NCBI GenBank assembly: GCA_014898425.1
Contig: RCSZ01000002.1
Coordinates: 124,001 to 188,000 of the forward strand
DNA from: Botryotinia globosa
Lineage: Eukaryota; Ascomycota; Leotiomycetes; Helotiales; Sclerotiniaceae
Reading direction: 5' to 3'
Length of the DNA stretch: 64,000 bases
Every line of letters begins with the position of its first letter. Position 1 is the stretch's first letter. Positions 12,641-22,338 of this stretch are shown here, piece after piece. The position numbers and the translations under genes are program-made. Below the pieces are notes generated by a model, which was not told where the DNA came from, did no database searches, and saw only the letters and a list, made by a program, of their open reading frames with translations.

Positions 12641-13453
12641 TTATGCTTTTACTTTGAAATCCTTCGGCATAAAAGAACCAGCAAGAACTCTTCGGCGGCA
12701 CTTTTGTCCACTGCCGTGGTGGTGATAAACACAACTTGGGGCATCCCGAGGGTCAGGAAACTTTCCATGTGGAGGTCGAATCTTGCCACCTCCAAGCAAG
12801 TGAAGTAGCTCAACCAGGGTTTCTCTGTTGTTTAATGAAAGGTCACCGTTCAATGCTGCATTTTTTCCCTTCAATTTCCCTAAAGCATCAATTTCTTGGA
12901 TGATGAAAGCAACCCAATCAACCAAGAAGACACGGATTCTTGAATCTTGCGATATTCGCCTGTGAAACCGGCGAACATGGTTTATATCCAATGGTTTATA
13001 TCCAATGGCTTATATCCAATGGTGAAATATCGTCTTTTAATAACTGGATGAATAGTTCGAGAAAATCATCTTGGAATTCACAGAGAGAGTATCTGTCGGG
13101 AAAAAAAGCATTTCCATGAACAAATCTATACGTTCAAGAATCGCCTCGCGTGAAGAATTTTCTTCATCGGAACTTTCGTCGTCTGATTGCATTAATCTAA
13201 TGCCGCGATCGTAAGTCCACTCGACAAAGATCCCCAGAATGAGGTTACCGAAGTCGGGCAGGATTGCAGCGGGAAATGCACTGCAGTCCTTCAATGAACC
13301 CTTGCCAAATACCTTATCAAATGAAGGTCTCGATCGTCGAAGGACCAATTGCTTTCTGATCAAGAGATATTACTCGTCCTTTGTCTGAATTACATAGTGA
13401 CCCGATACAGAAGGCTTGCCCGGAGTACTATGGTTGCTGTTAGCTGCATTCAT
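12641..13453 (-). pseudogene. BTB/POZ-like gene relic
   Basis: From ATG 13453-13451 the frame reads MNAANSNHSTPGKPSVSGHY and then KDE followed by TAA (13370-13372). After the stop it continues YLLIRKQLVLRRSRPSFDKVF and LPDFGNLILGIFVEWTYDRG, matching the fungal BTB pattern (hydrophobic-VHKxLLxxxSxFFDxxF ... LPxDxxxxFxxFVEWxYxxxI). It ends at TAA 13048-13037. The expected C-terminal part lies in another frame (SRIRVFLVDWVAFIIQ ... CVYHHHGSGQKC, ending 12641). The two are separated by a 14-bp triple repeat, a length that changes frame. The BTB match is a motif reading by eye. The gene therefore carries at least one nonsense codon and one frame break. Confidence 0.55.
12977..13022. repeat. 14-bp tandem repeat, 3 copies
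   Basis: Three adjacent copies of ATGGTTTATATCCA (the third has C for T at position 5) plus a 4-base partial copy. The array sits between the two frames of the BTB relic, so each unit shifts the frame. Confidence 0.95.
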
Positions 13454-13455
13454 TC

Positions 13456-13749
13456 TTAAAGTGGAGGGTCTACATACTCGAACATCCGAAAGTAAATATC
13501 CCTAGGAGTAGCCGCTGATGTCTGCTCTTGGACGGCTTTCAAGGTGTTTAGTGTATGTGCAAGGAATTGAGACGAGCCACTGTTATGTAAACCTAAACAT
13601 TTGCTCTTGCCAGAACCACTTCGAGCATTTGAAAAGAGACGTCAAACTAATCGCTTGAACCAGGATTGACGAGCGACAACAGGAACCGGAGTTGCCTTGC
13701 CATCGGTAATGCTACTGGCTTAGCTAAACGAAACCTTTTCGATATCCAT
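13456..13749 (-). pseudogene. Relic of an unrecognised gene, two in-frame stops
   Basis: ATG 13749-13747 opens a 97-codon frame that looks protein-like throughout but holds two stops: TAA at 13720-13722 (after MDIEKVSFS) and a TGA after SWFKRLV. Readable parts include TDGKATPVPVVARQ, LFSNARSGSGKSKCLGLHN and TPRDIYFRMFEYVDPPL. Both stops can be derived from CAA and CGA by one C-to-T change. I do not recognise the family. It ends 2 nt before the ATG of the BTB relic but in a different frame, so the two may be parts of one decayed locus. Confidence 0.35.
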
Positions 13750-14566
13750 GTCTGCGATGTTTGCGTGGTTATATAATTGAATATGTTTGTTTGTATTCAA
13801 AAGGAAGTTTCAGTCAAACACCTTGAGAATCGTTGACTTTCTTGGTTTTGAGCAATTTATTATAGAATCTTCAAAAGGATGAAGAATTGTTGTGGAATCT
13901 GAGAGCTTTTAAGCAGAGGGTCAAGATTAAACCGAGGCTGAGCTTTTCGAACGCTGTATGAATTCATGACTGTGTTTGGATCGATTTGGGAATGAATGTG
14001 TACCGAATCGTCCCATTCCATCTAGCGATGGTTAAGAATCGTGTCAAAATAGATATTGAATCTACCTACCATGGCATGGTAATCTTGAATAAAGCGAGAT
14101 TATTCACTTCTCTAGAAGATGGGCAGCTTCTGCGGGGTACATGCTAGCCACTCCACAGTGTTTTCATACAAGATATGATAGGTCAGATGATTGGCATGGG
14201 CGAAGTGGGTGCAAGTCTACTCTTCTTTAGAGTGTATATACTGTGAGTAGAGTTGAAGAGTACTGTTTTCTTTCCTTTCTCAGATCATCGAAGATGCAAT
14301 GTGAAGTAGTTTCCATTTCTGGAGAGTAAATGCCCAAAAGTTCTTGATTTGACCAATCATTGGCTGGTGGAAGTGATCCTAGTGGTGGAATGATAAATTA
14401 AACCACAGCTAGATATGGCAAATGTCTTGTATACCTACTTGTTGGTATTCGAGGGATTGCCATCAGGGATCAAATTTACGAGAACAATAACCCTTAAAGA
14501 CTCATTGAATAAGACTCGCTCGTAGCGCTTGTGTTTTCTTCAGCTAGAACTTACTTTCTAGGGAAG
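13750..14566. other. Intergenic, no gene recognised
   Basis: About 0.8 kb with no reading frame of note. It forms the 3' flank of the minus-strand HET gene. Confidence 0.5.
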
Positions 14567-16646
14567 TTATATCAGCCTGAATCTTCGCAGTCTCACACCT
14601 CTTTCCACCAATGCTTGCGGAAGCATTCTAGGATCAGAATCCATCGTCTCTCCTGTCACAACATTCTTGAAGAAGAATTTGCCGATGGGCCACGGACCGT
14701 CATCTCTATTGACTTCTATCCATTCAGAAGATAGAGGAGGGAGACGTGGGTCATCAAGAGTTTTCTCGTTCGGTTTGACAAAGTGAGTTGAGTACCCTGA
14801 ATCTTTCCTTCGGTATAGTTCGGTCTTCCATGGACTTGGTATAGGACCAAGCAGAGCTTCTCCATCCATTAAACCATGAATGAAGTAGGATCCTACAACT
14901 AGAAACTCTCCAGATGGTGTTGGGCGCAGAAGCATTGGAAGCTCGGTTCCCAATAGTACACATACATAGTCACCTTGTTCTGTCAGCTGTTGTGAAGAGT
15001 TGCGAAGCTAGTGAATCAAGCCTTACCTTCCTCAGCTCCAAGTGGTCCTATCCCCATATATCCCTCTTCTGTTTCTATGAATGCCGTGGCACCAAAATTC
15101 AACCCATAAACATAATTCAGTATCGCATCTCGATCTTCAATGTCTTTATCAACAGCTTCCAAATAGCTTCGGCGGAGCTCCCAGGAATGTGGAATGAGAA
15201 GTCCGGGATATCTCTCCTTGGTACGTCCTTGATAGATAGTTTCGAGGAATGCATCAGTCAAAGAGCCGCCTGCGATATAGTCTCTGGAATTGAGACCTTC
15301 AGGTTCCCATTTACGAATTGCTTGGAAAGTTTCCCTTGCATTGCCTGAACATTTATTTTTAACTGAAGTTACTCTTGTGTAAAGTACACCAGTAACCTCC
15401 AAAGTGTTTGGCGCTTGATACATCGTTACAGCAGAAGAATAGCCTGCTCCATATCTTCCCAAGAAAATACCTATCATAATACTTCTATCTTCAAAAGACC
15501 AATTCGGAACCCATGATGGTCCGTCTCCAAATCTTTGGATCAACTGACAGCGTTGGAGCAGGTGTAGCCGCTCTGTGGCAATGATATGGCTGAGCATTGT
15601 ACTCTTATACACTTCTGCCACGGGAATAGAATAGTCGCACGTAATTCCTTCGGCAATCAAAGGCGACACTAATCCCAGCACCCCATATATTTTATCACGT
15701 GGATCACTGCAGTTGCGATGCTTAGCCCATCTCAGAAGCTCGGGTAACTCTCTCATCGAGTCTGGCAGGACTCCAGGAGAATAAGACAATAATTGGGAAC
15801 GGATATCGCTTGGTGTTGTGACCTTTCTTCCAAGCACCAACATTGCCTTTCGAAGAGCAGTGAAAGGAATAGAGATACTACCGCACTGTACTGATGATCC
15901 CTGATCCCCAAGTAAAGCTTCCTGTAGGACCCAGACTCGACTGAACCAAGGCCTCTGGAAGAGAGCTCTTATGGATGACCATGTTTTGGTGTCATACGGC
16001 AGATGAAAGTTTGAGTGTCTCCATTCTAATAGCTTGGTTCCAGGAGTATGTGCAACTAATCCTCCTCCTACGTACTCGACCTGTCCTGCGAAATGCTGAA
16101 TAGTAGATAAAGCGCTTGTACTATCGTCGGCTTCTTCCCCAAGCCAGATGATAGTTCGATCTGCGAAAGAGAAGATGTTTCTCATGCGTCCGATTTCGTG
16201 ACTTCGCTCGGGAATGTCATTTTGATTGATACATATAGCGTCTACCCATGTGCTGTGATTGGATTCTCGGTAGACCCCCAGACATATGAAAGGGCTTCAT
16301 AATTAGGTATGTTTTCCGCGAAATTTCTGTGTTTCGGCAAATCATAAAGAGCGCGATCAAGATTTGGATCTGGAAGATCCCACGAATTTGGATTTCCCTT
16401 GCGGTGTTTGAAAATATATCGCCCATCGATTGTTTTCATGGCATACATATCGTCCGGGAGAGTTCTTTGTAGTTCTTCAAGTGAAAGTCTCTTGATTTCA
16501 CTAGTCTTCCGGGGTGGAATAATTAGTGGTACATGAAAAATGTGCATGGAGATGTTGTCATCTCGTGCGCCTGGCATTAGACTCAACAGTCTAATCTCTT
16601 CATCTCCTCTTCCAAGCTGAGTATACCTGTAAGGAGCCATTCTCAT
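14567..16646 (-). pseudogene. HET-domain (heterokaryon incompatibility) gene with internal deletion
   Basis: HET proteins act in non-self recognition and trigger death of fused incompatible cells. The first in-frame ATG is 16646-16644 (MRMAPYRYTQLGRGDEEIRL). The HET core begins well (NYEALSYVWGSTENPIT) but then runs into TAG at about 16242. The next core block (VDAICINQNDIPERS, then RTIIWLGEE) is in another frame only a few bases on. Family members have about 30-40 residues between these blocks, so roughly 100 bp seem deleted at 16240-16256, with a frameshift. The downstream part is otherwise good: it is open to 15027, then a 47-nt intron (14980-15026), then the last exon 14979-14567. The C-terminus has the usual GDYVCVLLGTELPMLLRP and GLMDGEAL blocks. 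The lesion is inside the signature domain, so a working protein is unlikely. Confidence 0.8.
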
Positions 16647-17298
16647 CTCATTTAAAAGAAGAATCTTGTTTACATGGTCAACTGAGGCTGAAGATAAGGT
16701 CGAGTCAGGTTGTGCATTGGTGAAACCAAAAGCGCCCAAACGAGGGCATGAAAACTCAAGAAGGTGGTTCAAAAAAGTGTCGTCGATAGCTAGGGCATGT
16801 TGATGTGACGTTTAAAGAGTCTATTCTAATTTATGAGATGATGTCTAAATCACACTGACATGAGTTCCACTGTTGAAGTTCTTGGTTCAGCTGTTTGCTA
16901 GATAGAAAACAAGAGCCACAATTGAGCCACACCGGCGCAATTTATGTGGCCGGGCTGCCCAAGTTACGAAAGATTGACTGGACCATATGCGTAGAAAATC
17001 ATTTCACATCGATTCCCCTTATTTACCTTCTTTCGCGAGCCTCAGGCGAAAGCTGGAGAGTGAGTCCTTATCAAGATCACAAATATTGAACAAAAAGCTT
17101 CTTCCTCTCAAAAGCATTGTGAAAGCCACTTTTTCGGTTCGTTAAAATTTGTAATAGAAATTTGTTTCTTTTACTCTACATAGCGTTTGAAAAGTGCCTG
17201 CTGTCGCCAGATTTCCATCCGATATTCACATTTTTATAGATAGGACGTCCAAACTAATGATTTGAACTATCGAAAATCTGTTTCCGATGACAATTACC
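16647..17298. other. Between HET gene and FAD enzyme
   Basis: The minus-strand HET frame is open upstream to 16772 with only a TTG start, so a more distal spliced start is possible. The remaining roughly 500 bases to 17298 show no gene; they are the 3' flank of the FAD enzyme. Confidence 0.5.
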
Positions 17299-18819
17299 TC
17301 AAGGCTTCTGAATAGTCATCCTTTCTCTCCATAGTGGCTTCCTGTGCAACAAGTAGTCTCTGCTACGTATAGCAGACCTGATACCCACTAGCCCAGCCAC
17401 TGGCCATAGTTTCAATATCCACTCATACCAAGATAGCTTGACCCCCGAGAACTTTGACATATCTACCTTCACTTTGTCGTAGACTGTAGGCAAAGATGTA
17501 GCCGAGTACTTTGACCGCAAGTCTTCGTACCACTTCCTGTCATACAACTCCCAGAATTCTGTCTCCGTATAATAGGTGTGAGAGTACAGAACTTTGAAGC
17601 CCCCCAAATCCGCAAGTTTTTTCTCCAATTGACGATTTTGCCGAAAAAATTCATTTCGGTTTTTAGATCCTGGACCCCAGAGACCGATGTTAAGCATTGG
17701 TTTTGCATCATTAGTTGGACCCGGAAGTGTAGTCGAGGGATGAAATGTCGGCGCTTGCATCTCTCGTAAAGGACATAGCCACAGAGGCCATATGTTTAAT
17801 TCAGCTTCTGAGTATTCAATGAATTCCTCTGCGGTAGAATACGGAAGTGAAAGATCCTGTACGATATGCTCGAATGAGTGACCAGTACCATGTAGAGCAC
17901 GATATAGCATCCGGGTGTGCATAAAATCGTCTAGAAACCATCGAGACCATCGATTGAATGGAACAAATGGAAAGTATTGAAATGCTTGATGACCCATCCA
18001 GAATCCACCTCTGTCCCAGCGGAATAGATATTCGCCCAATGGAATGTAGTCAACGCAAGACTTTTGAGATTCGCCATTCATTCGCTCTCGAATATGTAAG
18101 TGAAACCAGGGATCTCTAGCATGACTGAAAGATTGCTCTTTCATAATAACTGGCTTATCGTCCGTCAATTTCCCAGTCATTACTACGCCAAAATCTTTGG
18201 AAAACAAGATACCATCGACATAGTCATTGGTGGAATCTCCAATTTCTTCCTTTACTCCTTCAATCGTCTCATGAACCGATGACTTTCGCTCATAAGTCAG
18301 CTGAACAAATTTCTTGGCAGGAATAAGCTGCAATTCAATCAATGTTGCTATTCCCAAAGTTCCCATTGCACCAGCAGCTCCTCTGAACAGATCTGCATTT
18401 TGAGAACGAGATGTTGTGACAACTTCTCCATTTGCCAGTACTATCTCGACGGAATTGATGGTTTGGTCAAAATATCCGTATTTGAATGAGCTGCTTTCTC
18501 CAGCAGATCCCGCATACCCCCCACCGACAGTAATACCAGGAAATTCCATCACTACTGGCGGTATGAGATCATATTTCAAAGTCGCCTCAATAAGCCGATC
18601 CATAGGAACATTCGGCTCAACAAGTGCTGTGCGAGCTATCGGGTCAATCTTCAGTACATTTTTGAGGTTACTGATATCAACAATGCGATTTTGATGATTT
18701 GGTCTTGTGCTATTTGTCGATCCATGATAAATTCTAAATGATTCTTTTCGAGCAAAGAAGGCACGAACTGAAGTCGCGACGGCCTTTACTGCTGTTTCAT
18801 GGCTACCCATCGTGTACAT
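17299..18819 (-). CDS. FAD-binding oxidoreductase, delta-24-sterol reductase (DHCR24/DIMINUTO)-like
   Basis: A single uninterrupted exon of 506 residues. The frame is open to 18933, but the first ATG is at 18819-18817 (MYTMGSHETAVKAVATS). An alternative ATG is 3 codons further in. The N-terminal half is a PCMH-type FAD-binding domain (FAD_binding_4): FRIYHGSTNSTR, PNVPMDRLIEATLKY, PGITVGGGYAGSAGESSSF and LANGEVVTTSRSQNADLFRGAAGAMGTLG. The C-terminal half resembles the DHCR24 family (WPLWLCPLREMQAP, GLWGPG, KVLYSHTYYTETEFWELYD). In animals and plants such enzymes reduce the C24 double bond of sterols using FAD and NADPH. Ascomycete ergosterol synthesis does not need this step (Erg4 acts on C24(28)), so the substrate here is unknown. 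The upstream open stretch is hydrophobic (FNFSWLLITT) and could be an extra exon encoding a membrane anchor. Confidence 0.85.
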   Translation of the reverse strand: MYTMGSHETAVKAVATSVRAFFARKESFRIYHGSTNSTRPNHQNRIVDISNLKNVLKIDPIARTALVEPNVPMDRLIEATLKYDLIPPVVMEFPGITVGGGYAGSAGESSSFKYGYFDQTINSVEIVLANGEVVTTSRSQNADLFRGAAGAMGTLGIATLIELQLIPAKKFVQLTYERKSSVHETIEGVKEEIGDSTNDYVDGILFSKDFGVVMTGKLTDDKPVIMKEQSFSHARDPWFHLHIRERMNGESQKSCVDYIPLGEYLFRWDRGGFWMGHQAFQYFPFVPFNRWSRWFLDDFMHTRMLYRALHGTGHSFEHIVQDLSLPYSTAEEFIEYSEAELNIWPLWLCPLREMQAPTFHPSTTLPGPTNDAKPMLNIGLWGPGSKNRNEFFRQNRQLEKKLADLGGFKVLYSHTYYTETEFWELYDRKWYEDLRSKYSATSLPTVYDKVKVDMSKFSGVKLSWYEWILKLWPVAGLVGIRSAIRSRDYLLHRKPLWRERMTIQKP

Positions 18820-19918
18820 AGTGTATTCGTTGTAATGGTTAGAAGTTGTTATAAGCAGCCATGAGAAATTGAAAACGAAATTATCAAACCAGGCGAGGAT
18901 TAGTTTGCTAATAACACCATCTAGGACATTCACTGGCGGCTACAGCATTTCGGGGCGACTGGGAATCGTTCAGATGATTGGCTTATCTATTTTGAAACAA
19001 GTGTGGTAGCATTGGATGCAGTCATCATAAGCCACAGCCGGGTATATGGCGATACATTACCACTTTTGTGATCGCTTGCATTTGCACTAACCTCCCCCTT
19101 TTCTTGGATAAAGTCTCTACTAAAAACCCGAACCACAACACCACAACACTAATTATCGCATCATAGTATCTTAATGAAGAACCTTTTCTGCTGTTTTATC
19201 AATCTTGCAAGTAAGTTTCAGGGTTGAGTTTGATCCATTCCGGATTTTTAACAATTCAGGATGCTTCTAAGTGGTAGGGTGCGTGCGTAGTAAGATCAAT
19301 TTCCATACTGTCGGTAGCGAAGAAGCCGCCAATGGGGAACATACAAGGGCCGCAATAAAGAATCGTCACGAAGCCCTTGCCCCAATACCAGAGCCTGTGC
19401 ATATATGGTTAGGGTGACTATCTAGAGTCTATAAAAGCTACACAGCTAGGTAGTATTTTGTCAACAGACGACTGGGGACTTGGATAATTTATTGGTAACT
19501 ATCAACTAGGGCATTTTTGGAATTTGATATATAACTGGATCTAGATGCGCTGAGGTTGCTATAACTGGCGCATTCATGCAAAATGGTGGCACCACTAGGG
19601 AGTATTAAACAACACCTCCCTCTATTTGTGCCATGATTTCGACTCTCAGGGCCTGAATTATACAACTAGTTAGTCTCTTCCGCGCCGTAATTTTCTAATT
19701 CTAGTTCTTGAGACCGATTGTAACCTTCGGGTTACAACGACAACCGAGTCCATGTTTCAGCTCCCGAAAATATGAGTATAGAAGGGCATTGTACAAAATT
19801 ATTGAAGTGGATCTCGAAGCTTTAATAATATTAGTGCCTGGTTATCTCTTTCTCTACACTATTATATTGCCTTGTGAAGATCTAAATCGACATTCTCCGC
19901 TGGTTATTACTGAAAATA
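18820..19918. other. Intergenic between divergent genes
   Basis: About 1.1 kb containing the promoter of the minus-strand FAD enzyme and of the plus-strand membrane protein. A 48-codon minus-strand frame at 19256-19402 is listed separately. Around 19080-19215 the plus strand resembles a leader (CT/AC-rich) with an ATG at 19173 followed by a GTAAGT donor, but no exon that continues it could be supported. Confidence 0.4.
19256..19402 (-). CDS. Possible small protein, unrecognised
   Basis: ATG 19402-19400 opens a 48-residue frame (MHRLWYWGKGFVTILYCGPC, then FPIGGFFATDSMEIDLTTHA) ending at TGA 19256-19258. The composition is protein-like and partly hydrophobic with two Cys. A CTAAC branch site and TGCACAG just upstream could be an intron acceptor, so this may be the last exon of a longer gene that was not found. 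It could equally be chance. Confidence 0.25.
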   Translation of the reverse strand: MHRLWYWGKGFVTILYCGPCMFPIGGFFATDSMEIDLTTHAPYHLEAS

Positions 19919-21250
19919 ATGCTTTCCGAGAGACTATTCAATATAACGGTCTGTCCGTCTCAGAATGTCGTCTGCGGCTGGGTGTCGAGCCCTAATACTC
20001 GAGGAACGATCAATATTATTTGGAGCTCCCTAAGCACTATTTGGCTGTGTACATGGACCGCTTTGTGTTTGAACATACCGGAACAGCAAAACTCACGCGG
20101 CTGGCGCATGATGTTATACAAATTCCGATGGCAGATGTTCGCCATCTTCTTCCCGGAGGTTCTCGTCGCTCTAGCAGCCGAACAATGGATATCTGCAAAG
20201 CAATCTGTCCGCACATTTAGGGAGTTAGGCCATGATAGTTGGACGATCAGACACGGATTCTTCGCTGATATGGGTGGGATAATTGTAGCGCCCAAAGACT
20301 CTGACCACTTTGCAATCGATAGCTATCAACTGGCATACCTAATCAGAAATAATTACATATCACTCCCTCCGATTGACATCAACGATATTAGAGCAGTGAA
20401 CAAAGCTGATGGGCTCGCGAGAGCAGTGACTATGGCTCAAATGGCATGGTTCTGTATGGCATGTCTTGGTCGGAGCGTAGAAGGACTCAACATTACGCCA
20501 GTCGAGCTCGAAACCTTAGCTTTTATTCTGTGTACCACGCACACATTCTTCTTTTGGTGGAATAAACCGCTCGATCCAGCCAGACCTTTGGTTTTGCCCT
20601 TAAATGAGACTACAGAAGAACTATGCATGCCAGGGCACGACCCAGAAAGCTTCGAACGAACGCCGTTAGATTTTGTGAGGCCAGCGCCAGACTCAAAAAG
20701 TCTAATCGCACCCTTCTGGTTCGGACTCAAGGCCACGTTCAATGTGCCGCAATACTTACTGCCAAGTAATAAGCGTCCAACAACACCGAAAAGAGCACGT
20801 AGGACAATTACCAACAGCACGATCCACCCAGCTGAAGGGATCGGATGGATTCTCACACTGTATTTGATATTTTTTCAGGCTATGTTCTATGGGCTTCACA
20901 TCGGCGTTGCATGGAAGATTCCTTTTCCGACTCATCTTGAATTCTCGATTTACGAGCTGGCAAATATTGTGGATTTCGGGTTAATCGTCATGTTTATCTT
21001 GGCTTTACCGCTTGGAGCCCACTTTGCACCTTTCATTGGAAGAGTGGTTTTCAAAAAAGAGGCGACAACTGTTCTAGAGGTGGCTTCTATGTTGCCACCT
21101 TGGGGCAAGTTACTTGTCCATGGACCATTCGTCATTGGGTACATTATAGCAAGAGTCTTAGTCTTGGGAGAGAGTGTTGTTGCTTTAAGGGCAATGCCTA
21201 ATATTATATTTCAGGACCTCGATTGGTCAAACTTCTTACCTCATATTTAG
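19919..21250 (+). CDS. Fungal polytopic membrane protein, unknown function
   Basis: A single exon, 443 residues. It belongs to a large fungus-restricted family that I recognise from the N-terminal signature CGWVSSPNTRGTINIIWSSL with the following TIWLCTWTALCLN, then the block FRWQMFAIFFPEVLVALAAE, the motif RHGFFADMGG, and NKADGLARAVTMAQMAWF. Hydrophobic spans are near residues 30-50, 70-90, 165-190, 195-212, 313-335, 348-370 and 405-430. The loop at about 215-300 is hydrophilic. No enzymatic motif is visible and no function is established to my knowledge. A decayed second copy of the N-terminal signature lies 1 kb downstream. The ATG at 19919 is the first in frame and gives a normal-looking start before the CGW motif. 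Confidence 0.8.
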   Translation: MLSERLFNITVCPSQNVVCGWVSSPNTRGTINIIWSSLSTIWLCTWTALCLNIPEQQNSRGWRMMLYKFRWQMFAIFFPEVLVALAAEQWISAKQSVRTFRELGHDSWTIRHGFFADMGGIIVAPKDSDHFAIDSYQLAYLIRNNYISLPPIDINDIRAVNKADGLARAVTMAQMAWFCMACLGRSVEGLNITPVELETLAFILCTTHTFFFWWNKPLDPARPLVLPLNETTEELCMPGHDPESFERTPLDFVRPAPDSKSLIAPFWFGLKATFNVPQYLLPSNKRPTTPKRARRTITNSTIHPAEGIGWILTLYLIFFQAMFYGLHIGVAWKIPFPTHLEFSIYELANIVDFGLIVMFILALPLGAHFAPFIGRVVFKKEATTVLEVASMLPPWGKLLVHGPFVIGYIIARVLVLGESVVALRAMPNIIFQDLDWSNFLPHI

Positions 21251-21638
21251 ATGAGGAGAGCTAGACAGCTTTTTTGGCGTTTGTAAGGCGTACATTCAAC
21301 GGCTAGTCGATGACTCTTTATTGGTTTCGCTGAGATCTCGCAATTAACAGATGGGTTCAAAGGGTCGGGAAGTGTTGATATTATCTATTTAGTTGTAATA
21401 CATATATATTTTAACTTTTTAGAGCACGCAAGGAAACGATAGTTCCGAGCTTTTTACAGATTCTTACATGGCGTGAAGGTCATACTCTGTCTATGATAGG
21501 CTAAATTAGATGATTAAATAGTCATATATAGTGTGTCTTGACTGGTTGATCGTTGTACATTGACCTGCTCAAGTTTTTACGAGTATAGATAAACAGTTTT
21601 ACTAAACGGATTGAATCACTTTAGTTCAAGACTATATA
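21251..21638. other. 3' flank of membrane-protein gene
   Basis: No gene. Plain AT-rich sequence leading to the left terminal repeat of the element at 21639; a TA dinucleotide at 21637-21638 is the presumed target duplication. Confidence 0.5.
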
Positions 21639-21663
21639 AGAGTTCTAGCCCCTGCTCACCGCA
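21639..21663 (+). repeat. Left terminal inverted repeat
   Basis: 25 bp; inverted partner at 22122-22146 with one mismatch. The outer end is AGAGTTCT, directly next to TA. Confidence 0.85.
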
Positions 21664-22121
21664 CCTCTATAACAAATATAACAAAATCCCTGTAAAAATG
21701 AGGTTTTCTTATACAAATTATTATATTGAATATTTGATTCAAATCTTTATATTTTTTTAAAAAAAATTGAAAATAATAAATAATTGAAATCAAAATATAA
21801 AAAATTATTCGAAATATTTTTATTTATTTTTATTGAATAATTATATAGTATTGAAATCGAATTTTTTCAAAAATTCTAATATCTAATATTTTCCTTATAT
21901 AAAATAAGCAAATTTTCATTAAAATTTAGAATTTTTAACTTTAACTTTTTCAAATCCTATTTCAAAAATTAGAAAAAAATATTCTATTTATTTTTTTATA
22001 AAATTTGATTAATTAAATAACACTTTTTTAAAAAAATCTAATTTTATTTTTTATAATAAAAAATAAACTAGGATATAAAAAGTTGAATAATCCCATATTT
22101 TAGTTGGAAAAGCGTTATATA

Positions 22122-22146
22122 TGCGGTGAGCAGGGGCCAGAACTCT
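22122..22146 (-). repeat. Right terminal inverted repeat
   Basis: 25 bp; TGCGGTGAGCAGGGGCCAGA followed by ACTCT, then TA. Inverted partner of 21639-21663. Confidence 0.85.
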
Positions 22147-22215
22147 TACCATTCTACACCGATTGAAAGGAGCCTCTTGAAAAATTTAGACTATCTTGCA
22201 AAACCTCATTTCATT

Positions 22216-22338
22216 ATGACGACATGCATACCTACAGCGCTTCTTTGCAGGTGGTTTAGAAGCCCAAATATCCAAGGAACGATGGAAATTATCTCTTGCC
22301 TCGCATTAACACTGCTTGAAAGGAGCAAAAATAGCTGA
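22216..22338 (+). pseudogene. N-terminal relic of the 19919-21250 membrane-protein family
   Basis: ATG 22216 opens a 40-codon frame containing LLCRWFRSPNIQGTMEIISC followed by LALTLL. This lines up with VVCGWVSSPNTRGTINIIWS and SLSTIWL in the gene at 19919: shared C, W, SPN, GT, II, L and T residues in the same spacing. The frame then stops (TGA 22336-22338) and no later blocks of the family are visible. It lies directly right of the TIR element. Confidence 0.5.

Larger units (their letters stand above)
21639..22146. mobile_element. Non-autonomous TIR element (MITE-like), TA target
   Basis: A 508-bp element bounded by 25-bp terminal inverted repeats: left 21639-21663 (AGAGTTCTAGCCCCTGCTCA..) and right 22122-22146, matching at 24 of 25 positions (left A, right-complement G at position 9). 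TA flanks both ends (21637-21638 and 22147-22148), as expected for Tc1/mariner-type insertion. The interior is extremely AT-rich (long T and A runs, almost no G or C) and codes for nothing, in sharp contrast to the GC-rich TIRs. It cannot move without a transposase supplied elsewhere. The AT-richness could reflect RIP-type mutation or the original composition. Confidence 0.8.
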
